DNA of 64,000 nucleotides from Paracrocinitomix mangrovi (GTDB lineage: Bacteria; Bacteroidota; Bacteroidia; Flavobacteriales_D; Crocinitomicaceae), in the NCBI RefSeq assembly GCF_019740355.2, contig NZ_CP091819.1:868001-932000 (forward strand), written 5' to 3'. Below, one piece after another: positions 18,235 through 26,186 of the stretch. Both the position numbers and the translations under genes were made by a program. Under the pieces are notes generated by a model. The model had not been told where the DNA came from, made no database searches, and was given only the letters and a program-made list of their open reading frames with translations. The stretch's first letter is position 1. Each line of letters starts with the position of its first letter.

Positions 18235-21200
18235 ATGAAGAAAAATTTACTTAAAATTGGGGCTTTAGCAGTAATACTTTTAGGTATTAATGCTAACGCT
18301 CAGGTAATTTCAAGTTACCCCTACATTCAGGATTTTGAAGGTGAGACTCAGGGAGGATTATCTTGTTCTGCTGTATACACAATGCAGGCTCCTGGATGGA
18401 CAAATGAAACAACAGATGATACTGATTGGGAAGGAGACTCAGGAGGAACTACTTCTGGATCAACTGGACCTTCAGTAGATTATAATCCGGGAACAGGTAC
18501 AGGAATGTATATGCTAATTGAGACCTCTTCTTGTTATGGTCAAGTAGCTTATTTGTACAGCCCGGAATTTTTACTTCCATCTGCAGCAACTGCAGCATCA
18601 ATGCAGTTCGCGTATCACATGTATGGAGCTACAATGGGAACAATGTCTTTTGATATTACTACTGATGGTGGTACTACTTGGACGAACTTATTTTCTGGAA
18701 CAGATAACCAGGATTTATGGCAAATTTCAAGTCATGACTTAACATCATATATTGGAAACACTGTTCAGTTCAGATTCACAGCATTAACTGGAACAAGTTT
18801 TACTAGTGATATGGCTATTGATGACTTCCAAATAATGGTAGATATTGCTGATGATATAGCACCTGTAGCTATTGATCAACCTACTAATCCAGTATCACCG
18901 GGAGTACAGTTCGTATCAGCTTTAGTTCAAAACTATGGTAACAACACTGTAAATACCGGAGATGTGAACTGGAGTGTAAATGGAGTTTTACAGACACCTA
19001 CAACACTACCTTCTGCTTTAACATCAGGTCAAACATCATCTTCTATTATATTAGGAACTTATAACTTCCCAATAGGTCATACAGATGTTTGTGTATGGAC
19101 AGCTAATCCAAATGGAAATACAGATAACGTACCATCAAATGATACTTTATGTTTTAATTTCTGTACTCCTTTGAATGGTACTTATGCAATTGGAGGTACA
19201 ACTCCTGATTATGCAACCTTTGCTGAGGCAGTAGCTGATTTAACAAATTGTGGAATTGATGGACCAGTATTGTTCAACGTTGCTCCTGGTACTTACAATG
19301 AAGCAGTAGTTTTACCTTCAATTTTTGGTGCAAGCGCAACAAACACAATTACTTTTGATGGAGGTGATGCTTCAACAACAACTATCCAACATGATGGAAC
19401 AGGATCTAATGGAACTGTAAACCTTGATGGTGGTGATTTCATTACTTTCAAAAACTTTACTATTAGAAATACTGGAACAACAGATGCTTGGGGAGTTTTC
19501 TTAACAAATGTTGCTGAGTACGATAGTATTTTGAATTGTAACATTGAAATGGAATACTCATTGAATATTGTTGATGTTGCCGGAATTATGGCTTCAAATG
19601 ATCCAACTAATGATAACTCTACTGGTCAATCATCAACTCATTGTGTATTTGACGGAAATACAATTACAGGAGGAGAAAGAGGAATTTCATTATACGGAAT
19701 GACTACTTCTACTACTTTCTGCGTTGGTAACCAAGTAACAAACAACATTATCTACAATGTAGATGATTATGGAGTTTATGCTTATTACCAAGATTCTATT
19801 GACATTATTGGAAATAACGTAGATTCAGTTCTTAACACTCAAGGTGAAGGAATGTATTTATATTATGTTAACAACTTTAATTTCGAGAGAAACTCAATTA
19901 AAGCTCCGGATTATGGTATGTATTTATATTATGCTAACGTAAGTGCAGGTATTACAGTAACTGAAAAATCAAATTTTGCGAATAACATGATTTACAGTCA
20001 ATCTGATTACGGAATGTACATCAGTGCATCTGACTCAGTTAGTTTCGTTCACAATACAGTAGCTAACTACGGAAGTTCGACTCCAGCATTCTATTTATTA
20101 TCTACATGTGAAAACTGGGATATTATCAACAATATTTTCTATAGTGAAAGTGATGAAGCTTTTTATGCTTCTGTTGATTTATTGTCTGATTTCAACTATG
20201 CAGATTACAACGTTTACTGGACAGACAATGCTTTATTTGTATATGAAGGTGGAGCAATTGCTGATTTAACTGCATGGCAAACTGCACAACCAACTTTAAA
20301 TATTAACTCAGTAGAAACTGACCCTGTATTCGTTGCAATGGATGACTTACACGTTATCTCTCCATTAGTTAATGATATAGGAGATAACTCAGTAGGTGTA
20401 ACTATTGATATTGATGGTGATTCTAGACCAATGGGAACAAACGTTGACCCGGGAGCTGATGAATTCAACGCATTATCTGATGATGCAGTTATGGTTGAAA
20501 TTATCCAACCAGGAGCTAGCCAATGTGGAAATGCAACTACTGAAATTAAAGTTGCCGTAACAAACTATGCTACTCCAATTACTAGTTTACCTATTGTAGT
20601 TGAAGTTACTGGAGCAGTTACTGCTACTTTAAACACAACTTATACTAACACAATCAATTTTAACCAAGTTGATACAGTATTGGTTGGAACAATTGACACG
20701 TACAACGGTGGAGATGTAATGATTACTGCTTATACAGTTTATCCAAACGATCAAAACATTTCTAATGATACAGTATCAATGGCAGCTTCATTTGTACCTT
20801 TTGAGCCTCAAGGAGCTGGTTCTGATCCAAGTTGTGGATTTGACGTAACTAACTTATATGCAGATTCTACATATACTTCTAACTATGAGTGGTATGATGC
20901 TGCAACAGGTGGTAACTTAGTAGGAACTGGAAATGTATATACTATTCCTTCAATCACTGCTCAAGACACATATTACTTACAGTATCCACAAAATGGTTTA
21001 GATACTATTCAAACTACTTATGCTGCAGGTAACTCTTGTGGTGGTGGATCAATGTTTGATGTAACTGCAACTAATGGTACAGTAATTTCAGGATTTGATA
21101 TGGGATCAACAGTAACTGCTGGTAACCCACTTCCTGTGACTGTTCACTACATTATGGGATCACATCTTGGAAACGAAACAAATGCAGGTGCATGGACAAC

Positions 21201-22008
21201 TGAAGGATCATACACTATCACTTCTGGTGGTACAGGATCTCCTTCAACTTATCTTGCTTTGAATAATCCAATTAACCTACCTGCTGGACAAACTGTTGGA
21301 ATCTACCTTGAATATGCAGCTTCATACACAACAGGAACAGTAAGTACAGACTATACAAACATTGCTGGTGACATTACTGTAACTGCAGGTACAGGATTAT
21401 GTAGTTCATTTGGTGGATTAAACTATCCAAGATTGTTCAACGGAACAGTTTACTTCGGAAGTTTTGCTTGTTCAGATATCAGAACTCCGGTACAAGCTAA
21501 CATCACTCCTGCTGCTGCTGTGAATCTAGGTGAAGACACTGTAGCATGTGCTGCAACTGGAGCTGTTGTTTTAGATCCAGGACCGGGATTGTCTAATTTC
21601 TATTGGACTCCTTCTGGAAATACAGGTGCAACAGAAAGTGTTACAGCTAACGGACAGTACACTGTAACAGCTACAGATGGAAACAACTGTACATGGACTG
21701 ATACTGTATTAGTAATTTTTGGAGAATGTGCTAGCATTGAAGAGTACAACGGTATCTCTGAAATGAACTTATTCCCTAACCCAACTCAAGGACAATTTGA
21801 TGTTCAGTTGTCATTAGAGTCAGGTGTTAGTGTAGTATCAATTAACATTATTAGCATTGACGGAAGATTAGTTTATAGTGAATTAATCAACCAAAACTCA
21901 AGCTATTACAACAATACATTTGATTTAAGCTCTGAAGAAAGAGGTATTTACATGATGAGAATCATGACTTCTGAAGGAACAGCAGTTTCAAGAATTGTAT
22001 TGAAATAA
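18235..22008 (+). CDS. Secreted T9SS type A protein with beta-helix and Ig-like domains
   Basis: The 1257-residue protein has a signal peptide (cut after about residue 22, NANAQ). A jelly-roll domain of cleaved-adhesin/MAM type follows (about 25-205; DGGTTWTNLF, MAIDDFQI), then a CARDB-like segment (about 210-310). A right-handed parallel beta-helix region (about 325-740) has repeated short N/Y/D-rich turns such as DDYGVYAYY and DYGMYIS. Further Ig-like modules are followed by a type A T9SS sorting domain (last 80 residues, beginning NLFPNPTQGQFDV and ending SRIVLK). The C-terminal signal directs export through the T9SS and anchoring to the surface. The beta-helix suggests carbohydrate binding or lyase-like activity, but no catalytic motif is evident. 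Confidence 0.85.
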   Translation: MKKNLLKIGALAVILLGINANAQVISSYPYIQDFEGETQGGLSCSAVYTMQAPGWTNETTDDTDWEGDSGGTTSGSTGPSVDYNPGTGTGMYMLIETSSCYGQVAYLYSPEFLLPSAATAASMQFAYHMYGATMGTMSFDITTDGGTTWTNLFSGTDNQDLWQISSHDLTSYIGNTVQFRFTALTGTSFTSDMAIDDFQIMVDIADDIAPVAIDQPTNPVSPGVQFVSALVQNYGNNTVNTGDVNWSVNGVLQTPTTLPSALTSGQTSSSIILGTYNFPIGHTDVCVWTANPNGNTDNVPSNDTLCFNFCTPLNGTYAIGGTTPDYATFAEAVADLTNCGIDGPVLFNVAPGTYNEAVVLPSIFGASATNTITFDGGDASTTTIQHDGTGSNGTVNLDGGDFITFKNFTIRNTGTTDAWGVFLTNVAEYDSILNCNIEMEYSLNIVDVAGIMASNDPTNDNSTGQSSTHCVFDGNTITGGERGISLYGMTTSTTFCVGNQVTNNIIYNVDDYGVYAYYQDSIDIIGNNVDSVLNTQGEGMYLYYVNNFNFERNSIKAPDYGMYLYYANVSAGITVTEKSNFANNMIYSQSDYGMYISASDSVSFVHNTVANYGSSTPAFYLLSTCENWDIINNIFYSESDEAFYASVDLLSDFNYADYNVYWTDNALFVYEGGAIADLTAWQTAQPTLNINSVETDPVFVAMDDLHVISPLVNDIGDNSVGVTIDIDGDSRPMGTNVDPGADEFNALSDDAVMVEIIQPGASQCGNATTEIKVAVTNYATPITSLPIVVEVTGAVTATLNTTYTNTINFNQVDTVLVGTIDTYNGGDVMITAYTVYPNDQNISNDTVSMAASFVPFEPQGAGSDPSCGFDVTNLYADSTYTSNYEWYDAATGGNLVGTGNVYTIPSITAQDTYYLQYPQNGLDTIQTTYAAGNSCGGGSMFDVTATNGTVISGFDMGSTVTAGNPLPVTVHYIMGSHLGNETNAGAWTTEGSYTITSGGTGSPSTYLALNNPINLPAGQTVGIYLEYAASYTTGTVSTDYTNIAGDITVTAGTGLCSSFGGLNYPRLFNGTVYFGSFACSDIRTPVQANITPAAAVNLGEDTVACAATGAVVLDPGPGLSNFYWTPSGNTGATESVTANGQYTVTATDGNNCTWTDTVLVIFGECASIEEYNGISEMNLFPNPTQGQFDVQLSLESGVSVVSINIISIDGRLVYSELINQNSSYYNNTFDLSSEERGIYMMRIMTSEGTAVSRIVLK

Positions 22009-22029
22009 TAACAATACTTAATAAATAGA

Positions 22030-22062
22030 AAACCCGCAGATTTTCATCTGCGGGTTTTTTAT
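22030..22062. terminator. Bidirectional rho-independent terminator
   Basis: The stem AAACCCGCAGA / TCTGCGGGTTT with a loop of about six bases has a T-run to the right and As to the left. It serves the plus-strand cargo gene and probably the convergent gene at 22059. Confidence 0.85.
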
Positions 22063-22493
22063 TTGGTATCATCCAGTAGGTACTCCATCAACCAACCTAC
22101 AGACTCATTCATGTATAGACTTATCTCAATCAAACTGACTAAATGATCATCCTTTAAAAGCTTGTACTCGTAATTGGATAATTTTTTATAGTCTATATCT
22201 TTCAGACGTTCTTCAATAGGAAAAGATATTTTGCCGTTTAAGCCAATGATACACATTGATAGCATTTTTCTATCATCATTGCTTACTTGATTAGTCAACA
22301 TCCTTTTACGCATGTCCCAATATTGATTGAGCGCAACTTTGACTTCTTTAAACACATCCAATTCAGTTGGACTCTTTTTAGATTGCAATTCAGTGTCAAC
22401 TAGATTGATAACATAATCATGTCTATCACTAAGTTCATTGCTATAAAGCTTATCGCTTGCAACTTCAATCAATCTATTGTAAATCTCGTTCAC
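22059..22493 (-). CDS. Conserved-looking hypothetical cytosolic protein
   Basis: This is a 144-residue protein, mostly helical and charged, without a signal or membrane segment. I do not recognise its family. The frame opens with GTG at 22493; no in-frame ATG lies between it and an upstream stop, so GTG is the likely start. It is followed by the shared terminator at 22030 and preceded by the rpsA terminator, so it is probably a single-gene unit, though read-through from rpsA cannot be excluded. Confidence 0.6.
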   Translation of the reverse strand: MNEIYNRLIEVASDKLYSNELSDRHDYVINLVDTELQSKKSPTELDVFKEVKVALNQYWDMRKRMLTNQVSNDDRKMLSMCIIGLNGKISFPIEERLKDIDYKKLSNYEYKLLKDDHLVSLIEISLYMNESVGWLMEYLLDDTK

Positions 22494-22515
22494 GAAGTAT
22501 AATACGTATTAAAAT

Positions 22516-22547
22516 AAAAAAGGGAGACTTTTAAAGCCTCCCTTTTA
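22516..22547 (-). terminator. Rho-independent terminator of rpsA
   Basis: On the minus strand the stem AAAAGGGAGGC / GTCTCCCTTTT is followed by a T-run. It lies 22 bp past the rpsA stop. Confidence 0.85.
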
Positions 22548-22568
22548 GAATTATTTAGGTAAAAGGAT

Positions 22569-24623
22569 TTATTTTTCTCCTTCTTCCATTTCAGATTTTA
22601 AAGCAGATAGTGCATCCAAATCTCCTAATGTAGATTTTTCATTTGAGCTATTGATTTCCTCAACGGCTTTGCTTCCACCACCTGTTTTACCTTTTTTCTT
22701 AGTAGGACGATCATCTCCTTCTTCAAAAGTTCTAGTATGAGAAACAACAATTTTCTTTCCGTCTTTGTTGAACTCAATAACTTTGAATGGTAATTTCTCG
22801 TCTACAGTAGCGTTGCTTCCATCTTCTTTCTTCATGTGCTTTTTAGGGCAAATAGCCTCAACACCATGAGGAAGAGCTACAACAGCTGCTTTATCTTTCT
22901 TGTCTTCAATGATTGTTCCTTCGTGAACAGTTCCTTCAGCAAATTCTGCTTCGAACTCATCCCATGGATTTGCTTCCAATTGTTTGTGTCCTAAAGCAAT
23001 TCTTCTGTTATCTCTGTCTAATTCAAGAACTACAACATCTAATTCATCTCCTACTTTGCAGAATTCTGATGGATGTTTGATTTTCTTTTGCCAAGAAAGG
23101 TCAGAAATGTGAATCAATCCGTCAACACCTTCTTCTAATTCAACAAATACACCGAAGTTAGTAAAGTTTCTAACTGTTGCTTTGTGTTTAGAATCAACAG
23201 GATATTTTTGATCGATATCTGCCCAAGGATCCGGCATTAATTGCTTGATACCTAATGACATTTTTCTTTCTTCTCTATCTAAAGTCAAAATTACAGCTTC
23301 AACTTCATCACCTACAGACATAAAGTCTTGAGCTGATCTTAAGTGCTGTGACCATGACATTTCAGAAACGTGGATTAATCCTTCAACACCAGGAGCAATT
23401 TCAACGAAAGCACCGTAATCTGCGATTACAACAACTTTACCTTTTACTTTGTCTCCAACTTGTAGGTTGTCATCCAACGCATCCCAAGGATGGCTTTGTA
23501 ATTGTTTTAAACCAAGAGCAATTCTCTTTTTAGAATCATCAAAGTCTAAGATTACAACGTTGATTTTCTCATCCAATGTTACGATCTCTTCTGGGTGGTT
23601 AACTCTACCCCAAGATAAATCTGTAATGTGGATCAATCCATCAACACCACCTAAGTCAATAAATACTCCGTACGAAGTAATATTTTTAACAGTTCCTTCA
23701 AGAACCTGACCTTTTTCAAGACCACCAATGATTTGTTTCTTTTGCTCTTCAAGCTCAGCTTCAATAAGCGCTTTGTGAGAAACAACAACATTTCTAAATT
23801 CGTGGTTGATTTTAACAACTTTGAATTCCATGTTCTTTCCTACGAACTGATCGTAATCTCTAATAGGTTTAACATCAATTTGAGATCCTGGCAAGAATGC
23901 CTCGATTCCAAATACGTCAACAATTAAACCACCTTTAGTTCTGCATTTAACAAAACCAGTAATTACTTCACCTGATTTTAATACATCATTTACTTTCTGC
24001 CAAGCTCTGTGCGTTCTTGCAGTTCTGTGTGACAATACCAATTGTCCGTATTTGTCTTCTAATTGTTCAACAAATACTTCAACTGAATCACCAACTTTAA
24101 GATCAGGATTGTATCTGAATTCATTGATAGGAATTACTCCTTCTGATTTGTAATTAACATTTACAACAACTTCTTTTGAAGTTAATGCAATTACAGTTCC
24201 ATCAATTACTTCCTTTTCTTCAATTTGAGTTAGTGAAGAATCGTAAACTTCATTTAATTTTTGTACTTCGGCTTCAGTGTGACCATCATTCTCGTAAGCA
24301 AACCAATCAAATTCTTCTTTTACAGGTTCTTCTACTTTAGCTGCAGCTTTCTTAGTTGTTTTTGCAGCTTTTTCTTCTACTTCTTGTACTTCTGCAGCTA
24401 CATCAACTTTCTCAGCTTTTTCTTCTGCATCTTTAGCAGTAGTTTTTTTAGCTGTAGTTGTTTTCTTAGCTGTAGTTGTTTTTTTAGTTGTAGATTTTTC
24501 GTCCGATTTCTTTTCAGTGGACTTAGCAGCTGTAGATTTCTTTGCTGTAGTTTTTTTAGCTGCTGCTTTTTTTGTGTCTTCTGATTTCTCAGCAGACTTT
24601 GTTGTTTTTTCCTCTTCTGCCAT
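22569..24623 (-). CDS. rpsA: 30S ribosomal protein S1 with histone-H1-like N-terminal extension
   Basis: S1 binds mRNA on the small ribosomal subunit and helps initiation. Six S1 (OB-fold) modules are visible, at roughly 139-205, 220-290, 302-372, 388-458, 475-546 and 560-630. Modules 3-5 are the best conserved (GVFIDLGGVDGLIHITDLSW and similar). Ahead of them lies an extra stretch of about 100 residues, of which roughly 10-70 is a low-complexity K/A/T run with repeated KKTTTAKK-type units, like the tails of bacterial histone H1-like proteins; this brings the length to 684. An acidic segment (70-105) separates tail and core. The gene has its own promoter and a structured leader of about 100 nt with three hairpins. 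Loss of Shine-Dalgarno use in Bacteroidota makes S1 function here of special interest. Confidence 0.93.
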   Translation of the reverse strand: MAEEEKTTKSAEKSEDTKKAAAKKTTAKKSTAAKSTEKKSDEKSTTKKTTTAKKTTTAKKTTAKDAEEKAEKVDVAAEVQEVEEKAAKTTKKAAAKVEEPVKEEFDWFAYENDGHTEAEVQKLNEVYDSSLTQIEEKEVIDGTVIALTSKEVVVNVNYKSEGVIPINEFRYNPDLKVGDSVEVFVEQLEDKYGQLVLSHRTARTHRAWQKVNDVLKSGEVITGFVKCRTKGGLIVDVFGIEAFLPGSQIDVKPIRDYDQFVGKNMEFKVVKINHEFRNVVVSHKALIEAELEEQKKQIIGGLEKGQVLEGTVKNITSYGVFIDLGGVDGLIHITDLSWGRVNHPEEIVTLDEKINVVILDFDDSKKRIALGLKQLQSHPWDALDDNLQVGDKVKGKVVVIADYGAFVEIAPGVEGLIHVSEMSWSQHLRSAQDFMSVGDEVEAVILTLDREERKMSLGIKQLMPDPWADIDQKYPVDSKHKATVRNFTNFGVFVELEEGVDGLIHISDLSWQKKIKHPSEFCKVGDELDVVVLELDRDNRRIALGHKQLEANPWDEFEAEFAEGTVHEGTIIEDKKDKAAVVALPHGVEAICPKKHMKKEDGSNATVDEKLPFKVIEFNKDGKKIVVSHTRTFEEGDDRPTKKKGKTGGGSKAVEEINSSNEKSTLGDLDALSALKSEMEEGEK

Positions 24624-24725
24624 GTGGCTCCGATTTGTATCTCACTTACCGGAAAGTGAGAGTGTTTAACATAACGAATCCGGTTTCGTTTTTTGTTTCC
24701 CGTTTCAACCCTTTTGAAATGGGGT
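24624..24725 (-). promoter_or_regulatory. rpsA 5' leader with three hairpins and complementary loops
   Basis: Read on the minus strand, the leader contains three hairpins. H1 is CCCATTTCA / TGAAACGGG (24699-24723, one A-C mismatch). H2 is AACGAA / TTCGTT with loop ACCGGA (24673-24690). H3 is CTCACTT / AAGTGAG with loop TCCGGT (24641-24660). The H2 and H3 loops are exact reverse complements, so they could kiss. H3 ends 17 nt before the ATG. A role in feedback control of S1 synthesis is inferred from position and structure only. Confidence 0.7.
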
Positions 24726-24727
24726 CG

Positions 24728-24735
24728 CAAAGATA
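24728..24735 (-). promoter_or_regulatory. -7 promoter element (TATCTTTG) of rpsA
   Basis: The minus strand reads TATCTTTG, and a TTG lies about 16-20 bases upstream as a possible -33 element. Transcription would begin near 24721, giving a leader of about 98 nt. Confidence 0.7.
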
Positions 24736-24818
24736 GTCTTTCCTTTTGATTCAAACAAATTTATATCGATTTAATACCTAGTTAATTGAAGAGCTTCACG
24801 AAAACGTAATTTTTTGAC

Positions 24819-24826
24819 TAAATTTG
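24819..24826 (+). promoter_or_regulatory. -7 promoter element (TAAATTTG) of the thiolase gene
   Basis: A TAnnTTTG match lies 31 bases before the ATG at 24858. It diverges from the rpsA promoter about 85 bp away. Confidence 0.55.
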
Positions 24827-24857
24827 CAAGCCAAAATCAGTAGAAAAATTCAATCAA

Positions 24858-26033
24858 ATGAAAGAAGTTTATATAATAAGTGCAGCCAGAACTCCAATGG
24901 GAAGCTTCATGGGTGCATTGTCAACAGTACCTGCTCCTCAATTAGGTTCAATTGCTATAAAAGGTGCATTATCAAAAGGAAATGTTAGTGCAAATCTTAT
25001 TGATGAAGTATTTATGGGTAATGTATTGCAAGCAGGAACTGGTCAAGCTCCTGCAAGACAAGCAGCATTAAAAGCAGGAATCGGCGAAAACGTTCCTTGC
25101 ACAACTATTAATAAGGTTTGTGCTTCGGGAATGAAAGCTATTTCTTTTGGAGCACAAAGTATAATGACTGGAGACAATGACATAGTAGTTGTTGGTGGTA
25201 TGGAAAATATGTCACAGGTTCCTCATTATTTAGATGGAAGAAATGGTGTTAAACTAGGAGATATCAAGTTAAAAGACGGAATGGTGTTAGACGGTTTAAC
25301 TGACGTTTATAACCAGGTACATATGGGAGTATGTGCTGAAAAATGTGCTACAGAAAAAAATGTCTCAAGAGAAGAACAAGATGCTTTTGCAATTGATTCA
25401 TACAAAAGAGCTGCAGCCGCTTGGTCAGCTGGAAAATTTAATGATGAAGTTGTTCCTGTTGAAGTTCCTCAAAGAAAAGGTGATCCTATCGTTGTAGCAG
25501 AAGACGAAGAGTACAAAAACGTAAACATGGACAAGATTCCTCAATTACGTCCGGTATTTGACAAAGAAGGAACAGTAACAGCAGCTAACGCTTCCACTTT
25601 AAATGATGGAGCTTCAGCTTTGATATTGGCTTCTGCCGAGGCAGTTGAAAAACACGGTTTAAAACCAATTGCAAAAATTAAAGGATATGGAGATGCGGCA
25701 AGAGAACCGGATTGGTTCACTATGGCGCCATCTTTAGCAGTACCTGTTGCTTTAAAAAGAGCAGGACTAGCTATTGGAGATATTGATTACTGGGAATTAA
25801 ATCAGGCTTTTTCAGTAGTTGGAATTGCCAACACAAAAGAATTAGGTTTAGATCCTAGCAAAGTAGATGTAAACGGTGGAGCTGTATCTTTAGGGCATCC
25901 TCTTGGAAATTCAGGATCAAGAATAATTGTAACCTTGATCAATGTCTTAAAACAAAATAATGGTAAATATGGTGCTGCCGGAATCTGTAACGGAGGTGGT
26001 GGAGCATCTGCCATGGTGATTGAAAACATTTAA
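24858..26033 (+). CDS. Acetyl-CoA acetyltransferase / acyl-CoA thiolase
   Basis: This is a thiolase-superfamily enzyme of 391 residues that condenses or cleaves acyl-CoA with acetyl-CoA in the cytosol. The nucleophilic cysteine is C88 in NKVCASGMKAI. The other active-site blocks are NQAFSVV (usually NEAF, here Q replaces E), GHPLGNSGSR with its histidine, and CNGGGGASA with the second cysteine. Length and motifs suit the biosynthetic/degradative acetyl-CoA C-acetyltransferase (AtoB/PhbA type), but a degradative 3-ketoacyl-CoA thiolase is not excluded. It is a single-gene unit with promoter and terminator. Confidence 0.9.
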   Translation: MKEVYIISAARTPMGSFMGALSTVPAPQLGSIAIKGALSKGNVSANLIDEVFMGNVLQAGTGQAPARQAALKAGIGENVPCTTINKVCASGMKAISFGAQSIMTGDNDIVVVGGMENMSQVPHYLDGRNGVKLGDIKLKDGMVLDGLTDVYNQVHMGVCAEKCATEKNVSREEQDAFAIDSYKRAAAAWSAGKFNDEVVPVEVPQRKGDPIVVAEDEEYKNVNMDKIPQLRPVFDKEGTVTAANASTLNDGASALILASAEAVEKHGLKPIAKIKGYGDAAREPDWFTMAPSLAVPVALKRAGLAIGDIDYWELNQAFSVVGIANTKELGLDPSKVDVNGGAVSLGHPLGNSGSRIIVTLINVLKQNNGKYGAAGICNGGGGASAMVIENI

Positions 26034-26057
26034 CGTAAGTTATTCACAATGAGAAAC

Positions 26058-26092
26058 ATCCCGTTCTAAAGGTTTTAGAGCGGGATTTTTTT
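26058..26092 (+). terminator. Rho-independent terminator of the thiolase gene
   Basis: ATCCCGTTCTAAA and TTTAGAGCGGGAT form a 13-bp stem (one G-T pair) with a 3-base loop, followed by seven or more Ts. Confidence 0.9.
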
Positions 26093-26186
26093 ATATAATT
26101 TTCGATTATTAATATTATTTTAAAGATAAAACCAACCTTATCTTCTACAAATACGTTAATTTTACATATCTATTAAAGACCAAAAC

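Noticed and set aside
24261-24584. Open frame rich in F, S and C antisense to the start of rpsA
   Set aside because: It is the mirror of the lysine/alanine/threonine-rich tail; the composition follows from AAA/GCT/ACT codons on the other strand.
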